From: Candidatus Zhuqueibacterota bacterium
Lineage (GTDB): Bacteria > Zhuqueibacterota > Zhuqueibacteria > Oceanimicrobiales > Oceanimicrobiaceae
Direction of reading: 5' to 3'
NCBI GenBank assembly: GCA_029262005.1
Contig: JAJDAG010000057.1
Location: forward strand, 1-63,798
DNA length: 63,798 nucleotides
Part shown: one piece after another, positions 54,026 to 62,136 of the stretch
Numbering within the stretch: the first letter of the stretch is position 1
How the letters are laid out: every line of letters starts with the position of its first letter
Program-made: the position numbers and the translations under genes
Notes under the pieces: generated by a model
What the model saw: only the letters and a program-made list of their open reading frames with translations
What the model was told of the DNA's origin: nothing
The model's database searches: none

Positions 54026-55432
54026 CTAATTTTCAACCACCTCAAAGCTTGTAATCAGCTTATGGTTATCTCGAATCACCGTTTGCATTTCAGGTGATTC
54101 ACAATATTCTTGCCCTTTTAGATTTTCCAACTCGTCACCATCGCACAAACATTTGTACATGATCCGTAAATACTGGCTCATAAATTTCGTCGGCACATGC
54201 AAAAACAGCCTATTTATGAAGTTGTTCTCAAACAAAGTTGATACTAGCATAATGATGGCTGCACCGACATAATTCTTGAATTTCAAAGGCTTTGCAGGTT
54301 CAAGCCCGTGATATTCCGGCACAGCCAATCCTAAAAACTTGCGAATACGAATGTACGCATAGGCATTTTTTTTCTTCAAATTGACGGTTGGCAGCATGCC
54401 GCGTTTCACCATATTTCTTGCTGCCGGCTCTACGTTGAGTACGCCATCCCGCACCATTTCATCTACTACTTTTGAGCCAACCTCGGTGCGAGTCAATATG
54501 TAAGACCAGCCATCTTTGAAGTCCGGTCGTTCAGGGACGCCGCCACCGCGCCATTCGTCACCACAAACAATGTCGGCAAATTCAGCCATGGCGTCTGTGC
54601 AGGTGGCGCAACGCTCGCGTTCAAATACCGCGTGGGCCCAGAAAAACTCCTGTACCGGATGTAAAATGTTATTAGACCCATCTTTTTTAATCACATTAAA
54701 ACCACCGGGCCAGGCCTGGTCGCGATAGCGGATCTCTTTTATCTCGTCAAGATTTTTTACCCCGGCGCGACGAATGAGATAGGTGGTGTTGGTGAAAGAC
54801 GGGTGAAACCCACAAATCAAACCCACAAGCAACACTATTCGCTTCTTCAGGCGTGGCATTTTCTGTTGTGCCAATCGAATTCCGTGCAGATGGCATGGCA
54901 GACCAACCACGGCGAAACGGCCCTCTTCTTTCAGAATTTGTTTGAGAATCATCGCCGTGGGCACAGGCAGGTATTTTGACTGCTGCGCGGCCAATACTTC
55001 TTCGCGGGTACGAGCAATATAAACTTTTGGCTGCAATGGATGTTCTTCATCCATTTTGACAACAACAGCACCATCAATTTGTCCCTTTTCAAGCATGGCG
55101 ATTAAAAGGGCTGAGACGATGCCACCTGACGCACCTTTCTGGCGGATGTCCAGCCACTCAGTGTAACCGCTCCAGAACTCCCGGACATGCCCCAAATCCT
55201 TATCAACCGGCACCAAGCCAAAGGTGTCTTTCTGCAGGCCATTCCAATCAAACTCTTCGCCCGGGCAGGTAACGTAGCACAAATCGCAGTCAGTACAAGA
55301 CTCGCGTTCAAATACTGGGTACATGCCTTTCTGCGGATGCTGTGCAATGGAAATGGCATCAGTAGGACAAACGCCAACACATGTCCCGCATTGATGACAA
55401 TTTCCATTTTCCAGTACGTGTTCTATATCCAT
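54026..55432 (-). CDS. FrhB/F420-hydrogenase-beta-like iron-sulfur flavoprotein in EPS locus
   Basis: 468 aa. Two [4Fe-4S] ferredoxin motifs open the protein: C12-x2-C15-x2-C18-x3-C22-P and C46-x2-C49-x2-C52-x3-C56-P. The FrhB N- and C-terminal domains follow: 'RQKGASGGIVSALLIAMLEK', 'RFAVVGLPCHLHGIRLAQQK', 'FERERCATCTDAMAEFADIV' and 'CGDEWRGGG'. Family members pass electrons to F420 or reduce diverse substrates; many are found in polysaccharide loci with unknown function. No F420 synthesis gene is visible here. A redox step on a nucleotide sugar or a lipid carrier is conceivable but unproven. The gene stops at TAG (54026-54028), in frame with the next gene. Confidence 0.85.
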   Translation of the reverse strand: MDIEHVLENGNCHQCGTCVGVCPTDAISIAQHPQKGMYPVFERESCTDCDLCYVTCPGEEFDWNGLQKDTFGLVPVDKDLGHVREFWSGYTEWLDIRQKGASGGIVSALLIAMLEKGQIDGAVVVKMDEEHPLQPKVYIARTREEVLAAQQSKYLPVPTAMILKQILKEEGRFAVVGLPCHLHGIRLAQQKMPRLKKRIVLLVGLICGFHPSFTNTTYLIRRAGVKNLDEIKEIRYRDQAWPGGFNVIKKDGSNNILHPVQEFFWAHAVFERERCATCTDAMAEFADIVCGDEWRGGGVPERPDFKDGWSYILTRTEVGSKVVDEMVRDGVLNVEPAARNMVKRGMLPTVNLKKKNAYAYIRIRKFLGLAVPEYHGLEPAKPLKFKNYVGAAIIMLVSTLFENNFINRLFLHVPTKFMSQYLRIMYKCLCDGDELENLKGQEYCESPEMQTVIRDNHKLITSFEVVEN

Positions 55433-55542
55433 ATAATCAGCGTTAATATTTTTTCTTCAAGATCTTTCAAGAAACTTGAATTTGATAAAGTTGTCATTCC
55501 AGATATCTTTTATCGGGAACCTATGATTTAATACAAAACTGG

Positions 55543-55567
55543 ATGCCCGATTAAAACACTCGGGCAT
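55543..55567. repeat. Perfect 8-bp inverted repeat (REP-like hairpin)
   Basis: ATGCCCGA (55543-55550) and TCGGGCAT (55560-55567) pair perfectly with a 9-base loop. No T-run follows on the minus strand, so a terminator is unlikely. The 'ATGCCCGA...TCGGGCATGAC' form resembles dispersed palindromic repeats. Confidence 0.65.
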
Positions 55568-55648
55568 GACACGGTGTAAATGTTTAAGTTTCTTATATGA
55601 ATTCAGGCTCGTCGTTTTTATGAATCTCTTCCTCTGTTCATTTTTTTC

Positions 55649-55689
55649 AGACAGGATGAACAGGATTTAAGAAGATTCTTATCCTGTCT
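55649..55689. repeat. Perfect 9-bp inverted repeat (hairpin)
   Basis: AGACAGGAT (55649-55657) pairs with ATCCTGTCT (55681-55689), loop 23 bases. It lies downstream of the asparagine synthase stop in transcription order. The minus strand continues with GAAAAAAA rather than T, so this is not a standard terminator. The 'AGGATgAACAGGATTta' loop has the look of a dispersed repeat. Confidence 0.65.
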
Positions 55690-55734
55690 AAAAAATAAAG
55701 ACCTTTTTCCAGACATTTCTTGCAGGTCAAAACG

Positions 55735-57669
55735 CTAAGCCGGCGCCATCGTCAATTCACTTACTTTTTCCATAAACGCTTCGTCATGATCATGCTCAGA
55801 ACGTAGCCAAAGCTCCAGCAATACCAGACCCCACACACGGCGGTACGTGATATCTTTTGTCAGAAAAGTGTGTTTGAGTTTTTCAATTTCAGAATAATCA
55901 AAAATGCCACGCTCCTCTACGACTTCTTTTGATAGAACAAAGTCAACCAGGGGATAAAGTTCATTGCGCAACCAGATGGCAAACGGAAAATTAAACCCGA
56001 GTTTCTTACGCTCAACTACCTCAACCGGCAATAAATCGCGAACACTTTCAACAAAAACATACTTTGTTTTGCCATTTCGCAACTTCATGTTTGCAGGAAT
56101 ATTGCTGGCGTATTCAACCAGTTTATGATCGATAAGCGGTACGCGGGTCTCCAGCGAATAGGCCATACTCATCACATCAACATCACGCATAAGGATATCG
56201 CCAAGATGCGTTTTGAGGTCGAGGTAGGACACTTTGTTTATGGCATCAACATTGGCGGGGACTCTGTCGTAATAATCACTGTAAACGGACATCGTGTCTG
56301 CGCCATTAAGACTGCCGATAAAATCTTCGGAGTAAATACACTTCTTTTCATCCTCATATAGCTCCATTCGAATGCGCGAATACTTATTGAGGAAAGAGCC
56401 ATAATCTCGTAAAAAACGTGCCATCTTCTGTACGGGCGAGAGGCTTCCCGGCAGTACTTTGAGCGATGCGGTAATACTCTTACGCACAAAGCCGGGCAAC
56501 TGCTCCCACTTGGCATCGCGTTGCATAAATTTATCAAGCAAGGCAAATGAATTATATCCGGCAAAAAGCTCGTCTCCCCCCTGGCCACACAAAACCACAG
56601 TCACATCATTTGCAGCAAGCTCGGAAACGAAATAGCTGTTAATGGCATCACTTGAAGGCTGGTCGAGATGACGGAGAAAACCCCGTAAATGTGACATAAC
56701 ATCAGCAGCCGTAACCGTAATGGCCTTGTGGTCGGTATTAAATTTCTTTGAAACGAGATTGGCGTAATAAGTATCGTCGTAGTCAGAACCTCCCACATCA
56801 TAACCAACTGAAAACGTTTGCACCGGCTGTTTTGAAATTTGACTCATGATAGCAACAATGGCACTGGAATCGATGCCGCCGCTCAGGAAGGCGCCCAGCG
56901 GCACATCGCTCATCATGCGCATTTCCACAGACTCCCAGACCAGATTTCGCACATTTTTTTTATGCGTTTCAAAATCCGCATCGCCGTATTGATTGTACGG
57001 AATATCCCAATAGGGAAAGACACGGACCTTACCATTTATTATTTCGAGGGCATACCCACCCGGCAAAGCAAAAACATTTTTATAAATGGTCATCGGTACA
57101 GGCACCGCCTGCAGCGAAAGGAAATGATGAATGGCTTCGTGATTAAGTTCTTTTTTGACCAGGCCGGTGGCCAGAAGTGATTTGATTTCAGATGCAAAGA
57201 GAAAAGTATCTCCCACCTGCGTGTAGTAGAAGGGCTTTATCCGCAGGCGATCCACAGCGGCAAAAAACTTGTTTTTCCTGCCATCCCAAATGCCAAACGA
57301 AAACATACCGCGCAAATGCTGCACACAGTCAGCGCCAAATTCTTCGTATGCATGCACGATAGTCTCCGTATCGCAGCTACTACGAAACACATGGCCCTTG
57401 TCTTTGAGAACATTGTTAACGTCTTTGTAATTGTAGATTTCACCATTGAAAGTAATCCAGACATCGCCGTCCTCATTACACATTGGCTGATGGCCATTTT
57501 TGGACAAATCGATAATACTCAACCGGCGGTGCCCAAGTGCAACCGCTTCTCTGACGTAGAAGCCCTCATCATCCGGCCCACGATGATGAATAACGTCGGT
57601 CATCTTTTTTAATTGTTCCTGTTCGGCAGGCCGGCCGTCGAGGTGAATATATCCTGCAATTCCGCACAT
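55735..57669 (-). CDS. asnB: Asparagine synthase (glutamine-hydrolysing) / glycan amidotransferase
   Basis: 644 aa. Class II glutamine amidotransferase domain with Cys2 nucleophile ('MCGIAGY'), 'HHRGPDDEG', 'GHRRLSIIDLS' and 'FNGEIYNY'; then the synthetase PP-loop 'SGGIDSS' (263-269), 'LCGQGGDELFAGY' and 'DVDVMSMAYSLETRVPLIDH'. Ammonia from Gln is channelled to an adenylated carboxylate. In EPS and O-antigen loci such proteins usually amidate uronic acids rather than make asparagine, which fits the lyase-type genes here. The length matches the AsnB family of exosortase-type EPS loci. It is 68 bases downstream of the flippase gene. Confidence 0.92.
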   Translation of the reverse strand: MCGIAGYIHLDGRPAEQEQLKKMTDVIHHRGPDDEGFYVREAVALGHRRLSIIDLSKNGHQPMCNEDGDVWITFNGEIYNYKDVNNVLKDKGHVFRSSCDTETIVHAYEEFGADCVQHLRGMFSFGIWDGRKNKFFAAVDRLRIKPFYYTQVGDTFLFASEIKSLLATGLVKKELNHEAIHHFLSLQAVPVPMTIYKNVFALPGGYALEIINGKVRVFPYWDIPYNQYGDADFETHKKNVRNLVWESVEMRMMSDVPLGAFLSGGIDSSAIVAIMSQISKQPVQTFSVGYDVGGSDYDDTYYANLVSKKFNTDHKAITVTAADVMSHLRGFLRHLDQPSSDAINSYFVSELAANDVTVVLCGQGGDELFAGYNSFALLDKFMQRDAKWEQLPGFVRKSITASLKVLPGSLSPVQKMARFLRDYGSFLNKYSRIRMELYEDEKKCIYSEDFIGSLNGADTMSVYSDYYDRVPANVDAINKVSYLDLKTHLGDILMRDVDVMSMAYSLETRVPLIDHKLVEYASNIPANMKLRNGKTKYVFVESVRDLLPVEVVERKKLGFNFPFAIWLRNELYPLVDFVLSKEVVEERGIFDYSEIEKLKHTFLTKDITYRRVWGLVLLELWLRSEHDHDEAFMEKVSELTMAPA

Positions 57670-57737
57670 ACGTATTATTCCGTGTCAAAAAGAGAAACTG
57701 ACTGTTTCAAAACAAATCAGTGTTTCAATGCTTACGC

Positions 57738-59177
57738 TTATGAAATAGAAATCTTACCTGGTGTTCTCGCAACAATCTTAATAAACTCGATTTCTTCCTG
57801 AGAAAAATAACGCGTTAGAAACGTCAAGGCCAAGATGAGTACAAATGTTGTCGGCAAAATAACAAACATGCTAAATCCATTAATAGCAACAACATATAAT
57901 ATCGTCACACCAGAGATAATCATTATCTTCGGTGCCAATTTCAGTACCGGTGGAACCACTAATTTTCTGGCCAGATAGATACTGTGAAACGAGAAAGTAA
58001 AAAGTTCGGACGCAAGAGTAGCAAATGCTGCGCCATTGAGGCTGTATTTGGGGATTAAGTAGAAGTTGAGAATAATATTTAGAACCGCGCTTGAGGCCAC
58101 AACTTTTGCAGTGAATTTTTGATGGTTGGAAGCACGCGTGGCGTGTGTCTGGACGGTACCAATAAAAATAATTGCCGTTGACCAAACGAGAATTCGCAGC
58201 GCCCAGGCCGCAGGGGCATACTCTTCACCAAACATCAAAATAATCCGATCAGCCAAAACTGAAACAACCGCAGCGATTGTGGTGCCGAGCAAAAACATGA
58301 TCTTGAAACTGCGCTCAAACAGCGCCCTGAATCGTTCTATTGATTCACCAAAATATTGTGACATGGCTGGAAAAACTACTTTCATGAGCGCCACCGGGAT
58401 AAACATGATCGCGGTAATAAGCCTGTAGGCAGCGCCATACCTGCCGACGGTTTCGTCATTGGTCATGTAAGAAAGCATTTGCGAATCGACATTTGTGTAA
58501 AGCAAAGCAAAGAAATAAAGGATGCCAAATGTCGAGCCTTCCCAGGCAAGAAAACGGATAACTGCGAAATCAAAACCCAAACGTAATTTAACAAACTTCA
58601 AGTTCAGCACAATAACGCAATAAACCAGGCGTACTAGCTGCGCAGCCAGGTAAGCTGTGCTCAGAACCACAAAGTCATACCCGGAAAACAGCACCGTCAG
58701 ACCAACGATATTGACAACCACCCCTAAAATAAGGGTGGCAATAACATCGTGAATCATTTTTTGGTGAGCGCGAAACACGGAGGCGCAATATTCGGAAAAG
58801 GAGCCGGCAATCATGGCCCAGGCAAGAATATAGACGGCAGTCATATCGGGCACGGGTTTGCCGGTGAATTGCCCGACAAAATAGATCAAGCCGATGGTGG
58901 CAGAAGACAATAGCACTTTGAGCGTAAGGCCGTTTGCAACCAGCTTCTGCGTCTGGCTGCGGTCTCTGGCAATATCCCGAATCAATAATTGGTGGACACC
59001 AAAGTCAGCCAGAATAAGAAACAGATTTGTAAAAGTCAGGGCAAACTGAAATTTGCCATAGCCGGCAGCTCCCAACAAGCGTGGGGCAACCAGCACAAGC
59101 ATCAGCCGGAGAATGCGATCCAGTACTTCGCCGGAAAGAACCAGGGCCGAATTAGAGAGGATTTTCCTTGAACTCAT
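57738..59177 (-). CDS. Wzx-type oligosaccharide flippase (MOP superfamily)
   Basis: 479 aa with 12-14 hydrophobic spans through its length. The N-terminus 'LVLSGEVLDRILRLMLVLVA' and 'RLLGAAGYGKFQFALTF' are the classic Polysacc_synt start, and 'LLIRDIARDR' follows the second span. Later blocks include 'TVGRYGAAYRLITAIMFIPV', 'VFPAMSQYF' and 'TFSFHSIYLARKLV'. The protein would flip the undecaprenyl-linked repeat unit to the periplasm, where the Wzy-like protein at the window's right edge could polymerise it. Confidence 0.9.
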   Translation of the reverse strand: MSSRKILSNSALVLSGEVLDRILRLMLVLVAPRLLGAAGYGKFQFALTFTNLFLILADFGVHQLLIRDIARDRSQTQKLVANGLTLKVLLSSATIGLIYFVGQFTGKPVPDMTAVYILAWAMIAGSFSEYCASVFRAHQKMIHDVIATLILGVVVNIVGLTVLFSGYDFVVLSTAYLAAQLVRLVYCVIVLNLKFVKLRLGFDFAVIRFLAWEGSTFGILYFFALLYTNVDSQMLSYMTNDETVGRYGAAYRLITAIMFIPVALMKVVFPAMSQYFGESIERFRALFERSFKIMFLLGTTIAAVVSVLADRIILMFGEEYAPAAWALRILVWSTAIIFIGTVQTHATRASNHQKFTAKVVASSAVLNIILNFYLIPKYSLNGAAFATLASELFTFSFHSIYLARKLVVPPVLKLAPKIMIISGVTILYVVAINGFSMFVILPTTFVLILALTFLTRYFSQEEIEFIKIVARTPGKISIS

Positions 59178-59540
59178 AAATCGTAACTATCCAGCTTTTA
59201 GCCGCTGACGCCTGGCCTTCGGCTTGTTGAAAAGGCTCTTGATCATCTTTTGTTTAGGTGCAGGTTCAATGTTACGTAAATCTAATCTCAGAATATTTCA
59301 CCCTACGGTTTTTTGAGTCTTGTGTCTGATTGATTTTCAATAAAAATCTCATCCATCAGGGATGACTGATCGCAAAATAATCCAATGTTTCCTTTGCCGG
59401 CCCGTAGGGGTGAAATATGCAAATTGTGTTGAATAGAGTCTGCACCCAAAGCTAGTTGCTAAAAGCCAAAAGCTGAAGAGTTATCATAACGTCGCCTGAT
59501 AACGCTGACCTTAGCAAAAAATGTCAGCGCTATCGGCAAC
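59178..59540. other. Intergenic stretch with a long-range inverted repeat, no gene
   Basis: This 363-base gap precedes the flippase gene in transcription order. No coding frame is convincing. It holds the inverted repeat at 59293-59418. The promoter of the flippase-asnB unit may lie here; none was identified with confidence. Confidence 0.5.
59293..59418. repeat. Inverted repeat, 16/17-bp arms about 93 bases apart
   Basis: The left arm 'ATATTTCACCCTACGG' (59293-59308) and the reverse complement of the right arm 'CCGTAGGGGTGAAATAT' (59402-59418) match except for one missing C. The 'CCCGTAGGGGTGAAATAT' form recalls short dispersed repeats of environmental bacterial genomes; a miniature mobile element is possible. 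No target-site duplication was recognised. Confidence 0.6.
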
Positions 59541-59699
59541 TCAAAATAGTGTATAAATAAACGGTGCCAACGCACTGCCTTCGGTAAAAACCAGCAAGCT
59601 ACCCAACAGCAGCAGCATCAACACAATGGGCGTGATCCACCATTTTTTTCTTTCCAGCAAGAACACGCCGAACTCTTTCATGATCGCAAATTTTCCCAT
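59541..59699 (-). CDS. DUF5989-type small membrane protein
   Basis: 52 aa, easily missed because of its length. A good ribosome site (GGAGGG) lies seven bases before the ATG at 59699. The sequence opens 'MGKFAIMKEFGVFLLERKKW', has one hydrophobic span around 'PIVLMLLLLGSLLVF', and ends 'EGSALAPFIYTLF'. The 'GSALAPFIYTLF' ending is characteristic of the DUF5989 family, which regularly accompanies SxtJ and NodU/TobZ carbamoyltransferase genes. It starts 12 bases after the SxtJ stop, so the two are co-transcribed. Function is unknown; a membrane helper for the carbamoyltransferase is the usual guess from context. Confidence 0.88.
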   Translation of the reverse strand: MGKFAIMKEFGVFLLERKKWWITPIVLMLLLLGSLLVFTEGSALAPFIYTLF

Positions 59700-59711
59700 G
59701 ATATTACCCTC

Positions 59712-60149
59712 CTAAAAAAGTTTTTTGTAACGTTCCGGCTTTACTTCTACTTTTTCACGTTTAATCCAGTATGATTTGGCATCCTTATCAATTTTTTCAT
59801 TGAGCAAGTCCTTTGAGCCTAACTTCATAATAAGTCCAACCGGTGTGATAGTCAGATAGAACACTAAACTTAACAATATCCGCGACATAAACCACCCCAT
59901 GACAAAAGCCAGGCCCATCCACACCTTGTGTATCGGCTTGAGTCCAACCGGTATCAACAATCCCAAAAAAAGAAACAAAGCAGCAATACCCCACAACACG
60001 AACGCCCGCTCAGGTACGGAACCTCTAAAAAAGACAAACCCGGCAATTACAGAGAGAACAACGGCCATGGTGATGCCGAATTTCAACAATGTTGCCCGGC
60101 TCTGGTCCAGTTTTCCCAATTCATTTTTTACATCGGTAATAAAACTCAT
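59712..60149 (-). CDS. SxtJ-family membrane protein
   Basis: 145 aa. Four hydrophobic spans (about 24-43, 48-67, 75-90 and 91-108) are followed by a basic cytosolic tail ending 'KSYWIKREKVEVKPERYKKL' plus Phe. The 'SYWxxRxx' segment after the last span is typical of SxtJ proteins, named from the saxitoxin cluster but widespread beside carbamoyltransferases. AAGGAAGAAG lies ahead of the ATG. It sits between the carbamoyltransferase gene and the DUF5989 gene, forming the recurrent trio. The biochemical role has not been shown. Confidence 0.85.
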   Translation of the reverse strand: MSFITDVKNELGKLDQSRATLLKFGITMAVVLSVIAGFVFFRGSVPERAFVLWGIAALFLFLGLLIPVGLKPIHKVWMGLAFVMGWFMSRILLSLVFYLTITPVGLIMKLGSKDLLNEKIDKDAKSYWIKREKVEVKPERYKKLF

Positions 60150-60212
60150 CTTCTCTTCTTCCTTTTAAGGCAGCCACAGTAAAACGCGTAACTTGAATGC
60201 AGAGACATCGTG

Positions 60213-62030
60213 TTAGTCAAGTTCATAAGTCTGTTTCCAGTCGATATCATCATGGAATTTAGGCTGTTTGGTTTTATCCAGCAGGAAATTTCCAAGCACC
60301 AGATAGTCCATTTCCGTTCGCATGAAACATTTGTAGGCATCCATGGGCGTGCAAACGATAGGCTCCCCGCGAACATTAAAAGATGTATTAATAATAATCG
60401 GGCAATCCGTTTTCGACTCTACCGACGATATCAAGTCATGGTAGCGCGGATTGGTTTCCTTGCTCACAGTCTGAATTCTCGCCGAGTAGTCAACATGTGT
60501 TATGGCCGGCACAACCGACCTCTGCACATTCAATTTTTCAATGCCGAAGAGCCCATCCTCCTCTTTGGTCATCTTACGCTTCTTGTCTTCTCTGACCTGG
60601 GCGACCAGCAACATGTAGGGGCTGCTGCGATCGATATCAAAAAAATCCGAGACTTTTTCTTCTAAAACAGATGGCGCGAAAGGCCGGAAACTCTCCCTGT
60701 ATTTAATCTTCAGATTCATCACTTTTTGCATATTGGCTGAGCGAGCATCACCGATAATGGATCGGCCGCCAAGTGCCCTCGGCCCAAATTCCATTCGGCC
60801 CTGAAACCAGCCGACAACTTTATCAGAGACAATCATATCTGCAACTTTTGTGGGAAGTTCTTTTTCACTTAACTTTTCATAAGGTAACTTGTGATCATTT
60901 AAAAACTGACTGATTTCACCTTCGGAATAGCCCGGGCCAAGATAAGAGCCGCGTTGCGTGTCGGATTTGTTTGCGGCAATACGTTCATTGCCAAGAACCT
61001 GGTGCCAGGTAAAAATCGCTGCGCCAAGAGCACCACCGGCATCTCCGGCTGCCGGCTGAATCCAAATATCATCAAAAGGGCCTTCTCTGAGAACACGACC
61101 GTTGCCAACGCAATTTAAGGCAACACCACCCGCCATACAAAGTTGCTTCATGCCGGTTTCTTTGTGAATATGCCTGGCCGTGCGCAGGACAATTTCTTCG
61201 GTAACTTCCTGGATAGACCGCGTCAGGTCCATTTCCCGCTGCGTCAGCTCGCTCTCACCCACCCGGGGTGGGCCACCAAAAAGCTTATCAAACTTGCCAT
61301 TGGTCATGGTCAAGCCGGCGCAGTAATTAAAGTATTCCATGTTCAATCTAAAGGAGCCATCCTCTTTCAAATCAACCAGATTATCAAGAATGGTTTGCAC
61401 ATATTTCGGTTCCCCGTAGGGCGCGAGCCCCATTATTTTATATTCGCCGGAATTGACTTTGAAGCCAGTATAGTAGGTGAAAGCTGAATAAAGCAAACCC
61501 AGCGAGTGTGGAAAATGCAACTCCGCCTCAATACTGAGACGATTGCCTTTTCCGGTTCCGTATGAAGTCGTCGTCCATTCACCCACACCATCCATGGTCA
61601 GAAAGGCCGCTTCCTGAAACGGGGAAGGAAAAAATGCTGACGCAGCATGCGATTCATGGTGCTCCGGGTAAATGATGTCGCCATCATAGTTAATTTCCTT
61701 GCTGATCAAGTCCGGGATCCAGAGTTTTTTGCGCAACCACAATTGCATCGCCATTTGAAAGGATCTCAATCCCTTTGGAGCATAAGCCACGTATGTTTCA
61801 AGAATGCGTTCGAACTTGAGAAACGGCTTATCATAAAACGCGACATAATCGAGATTCGCCACATCAATTTGGCCTTCCTTAAGGCAATAATCAATGGCAT
61901 TTTTCGGAAAATCCTGATCATGTTTTTTTCGGGTAAAGCGTTCCTCCTGAGCAGCAGCGACAATTTTACCATCCTGCACAAGGCATGCCGCAGCATCGTG
62001 ATAATAACAGGAGATGCCAAGTATGTTCAT
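60213..62030 (-). CDS. Carbamoyltransferase (NodU/CmcH/TobZ family)
   Basis: 605 aa. The N-terminal Kae1-like domain begins 'MNILGISCYYHDAAACLVQD' and has 'AAQEERFTRKKHDQDFP', the metal-binding 'YPEHHESHAASAFFPSPF' and 'CMAGGVALNCVGNGRVL'. The C-terminal YrdC-like domain shows 'WFQGRMEFGPRALGGRSIIG' and 'FRPFAPSVLEE'. The enzyme makes carbamoyl-adenylate from carbamoyl phosphate and ATP and transfers the carbamoyl group to a hydroxyl, here probably on a sugar of the repeat unit. A strong GGAGGAAGGA ribosome site precedes the ATG. It leads the carbamoyltransferase-SxtJ-DUF5989 trio. Confidence 0.92.
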   Translation of the reverse strand: MNILGISCYYHDAAACLVQDGKIVAAAQEERFTRKKHDQDFPKNAIDYCLKEGQIDVANLDYVAFYDKPFLKFERILETYVAYAPKGLRSFQMAMQLWLRKKLWIPDLISKEINYDGDIIYPEHHESHAASAFFPSPFQEAAFLTMDGVGEWTTTSYGTGKGNRLSIEAELHFPHSLGLLYSAFTYYTGFKVNSGEYKIMGLAPYGEPKYVQTILDNLVDLKEDGSFRLNMEYFNYCAGLTMTNGKFDKLFGGPPRVGESELTQREMDLTRSIQEVTEEIVLRTARHIHKETGMKQLCMAGGVALNCVGNGRVLREGPFDDIWIQPAAGDAGGALGAAIFTWHQVLGNERIAANKSDTQRGSYLGPGYSEGEISQFLNDHKLPYEKLSEKELPTKVADMIVSDKVVGWFQGRMEFGPRALGGRSIIGDARSANMQKVMNLKIKYRESFRPFAPSVLEEKVSDFFDIDRSSPYMLLVAQVREDKKRKMTKEEDGLFGIEKLNVQRSVVPAITHVDYSARIQTVSKETNPRYHDLISSVESKTDCPIIINTSFNVRGEPIVCTPMDAYKCFMRTEMDYLVLGNFLLDKTKQPKFHDDIDWKQTYELD

Positions 62031-62136
62031 TCCTTCCTCCTTCGTGCGAAACAGAACACTAATCCCAATTTCCGTTATCCATAAACAGCAATAAATGGGG
62101 ACTTGGAATCATGGGGTAAATTACTTGTAAATCACA

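Larger units (their letters stand above)
55433..55734. other. Intergenic stretch with two hairpin repeats, no gene
   Basis: This 302-base gap lies between the FrhB-like and asparagine synthase genes. It holds two hairpins, listed separately. No open frame with coding character was seen. It may contain the promoter of the FrhB-like gene, but none was picked out by eye. Confidence 0.55.

Noticed and set aside
54026-54028. TAG between in-frame genes as possible pyrrolysine or stop read-through
   Set aside because: No other in-frame TAG was seen and no pyl genes are visible; a plain stop or a split fusion is simpler.
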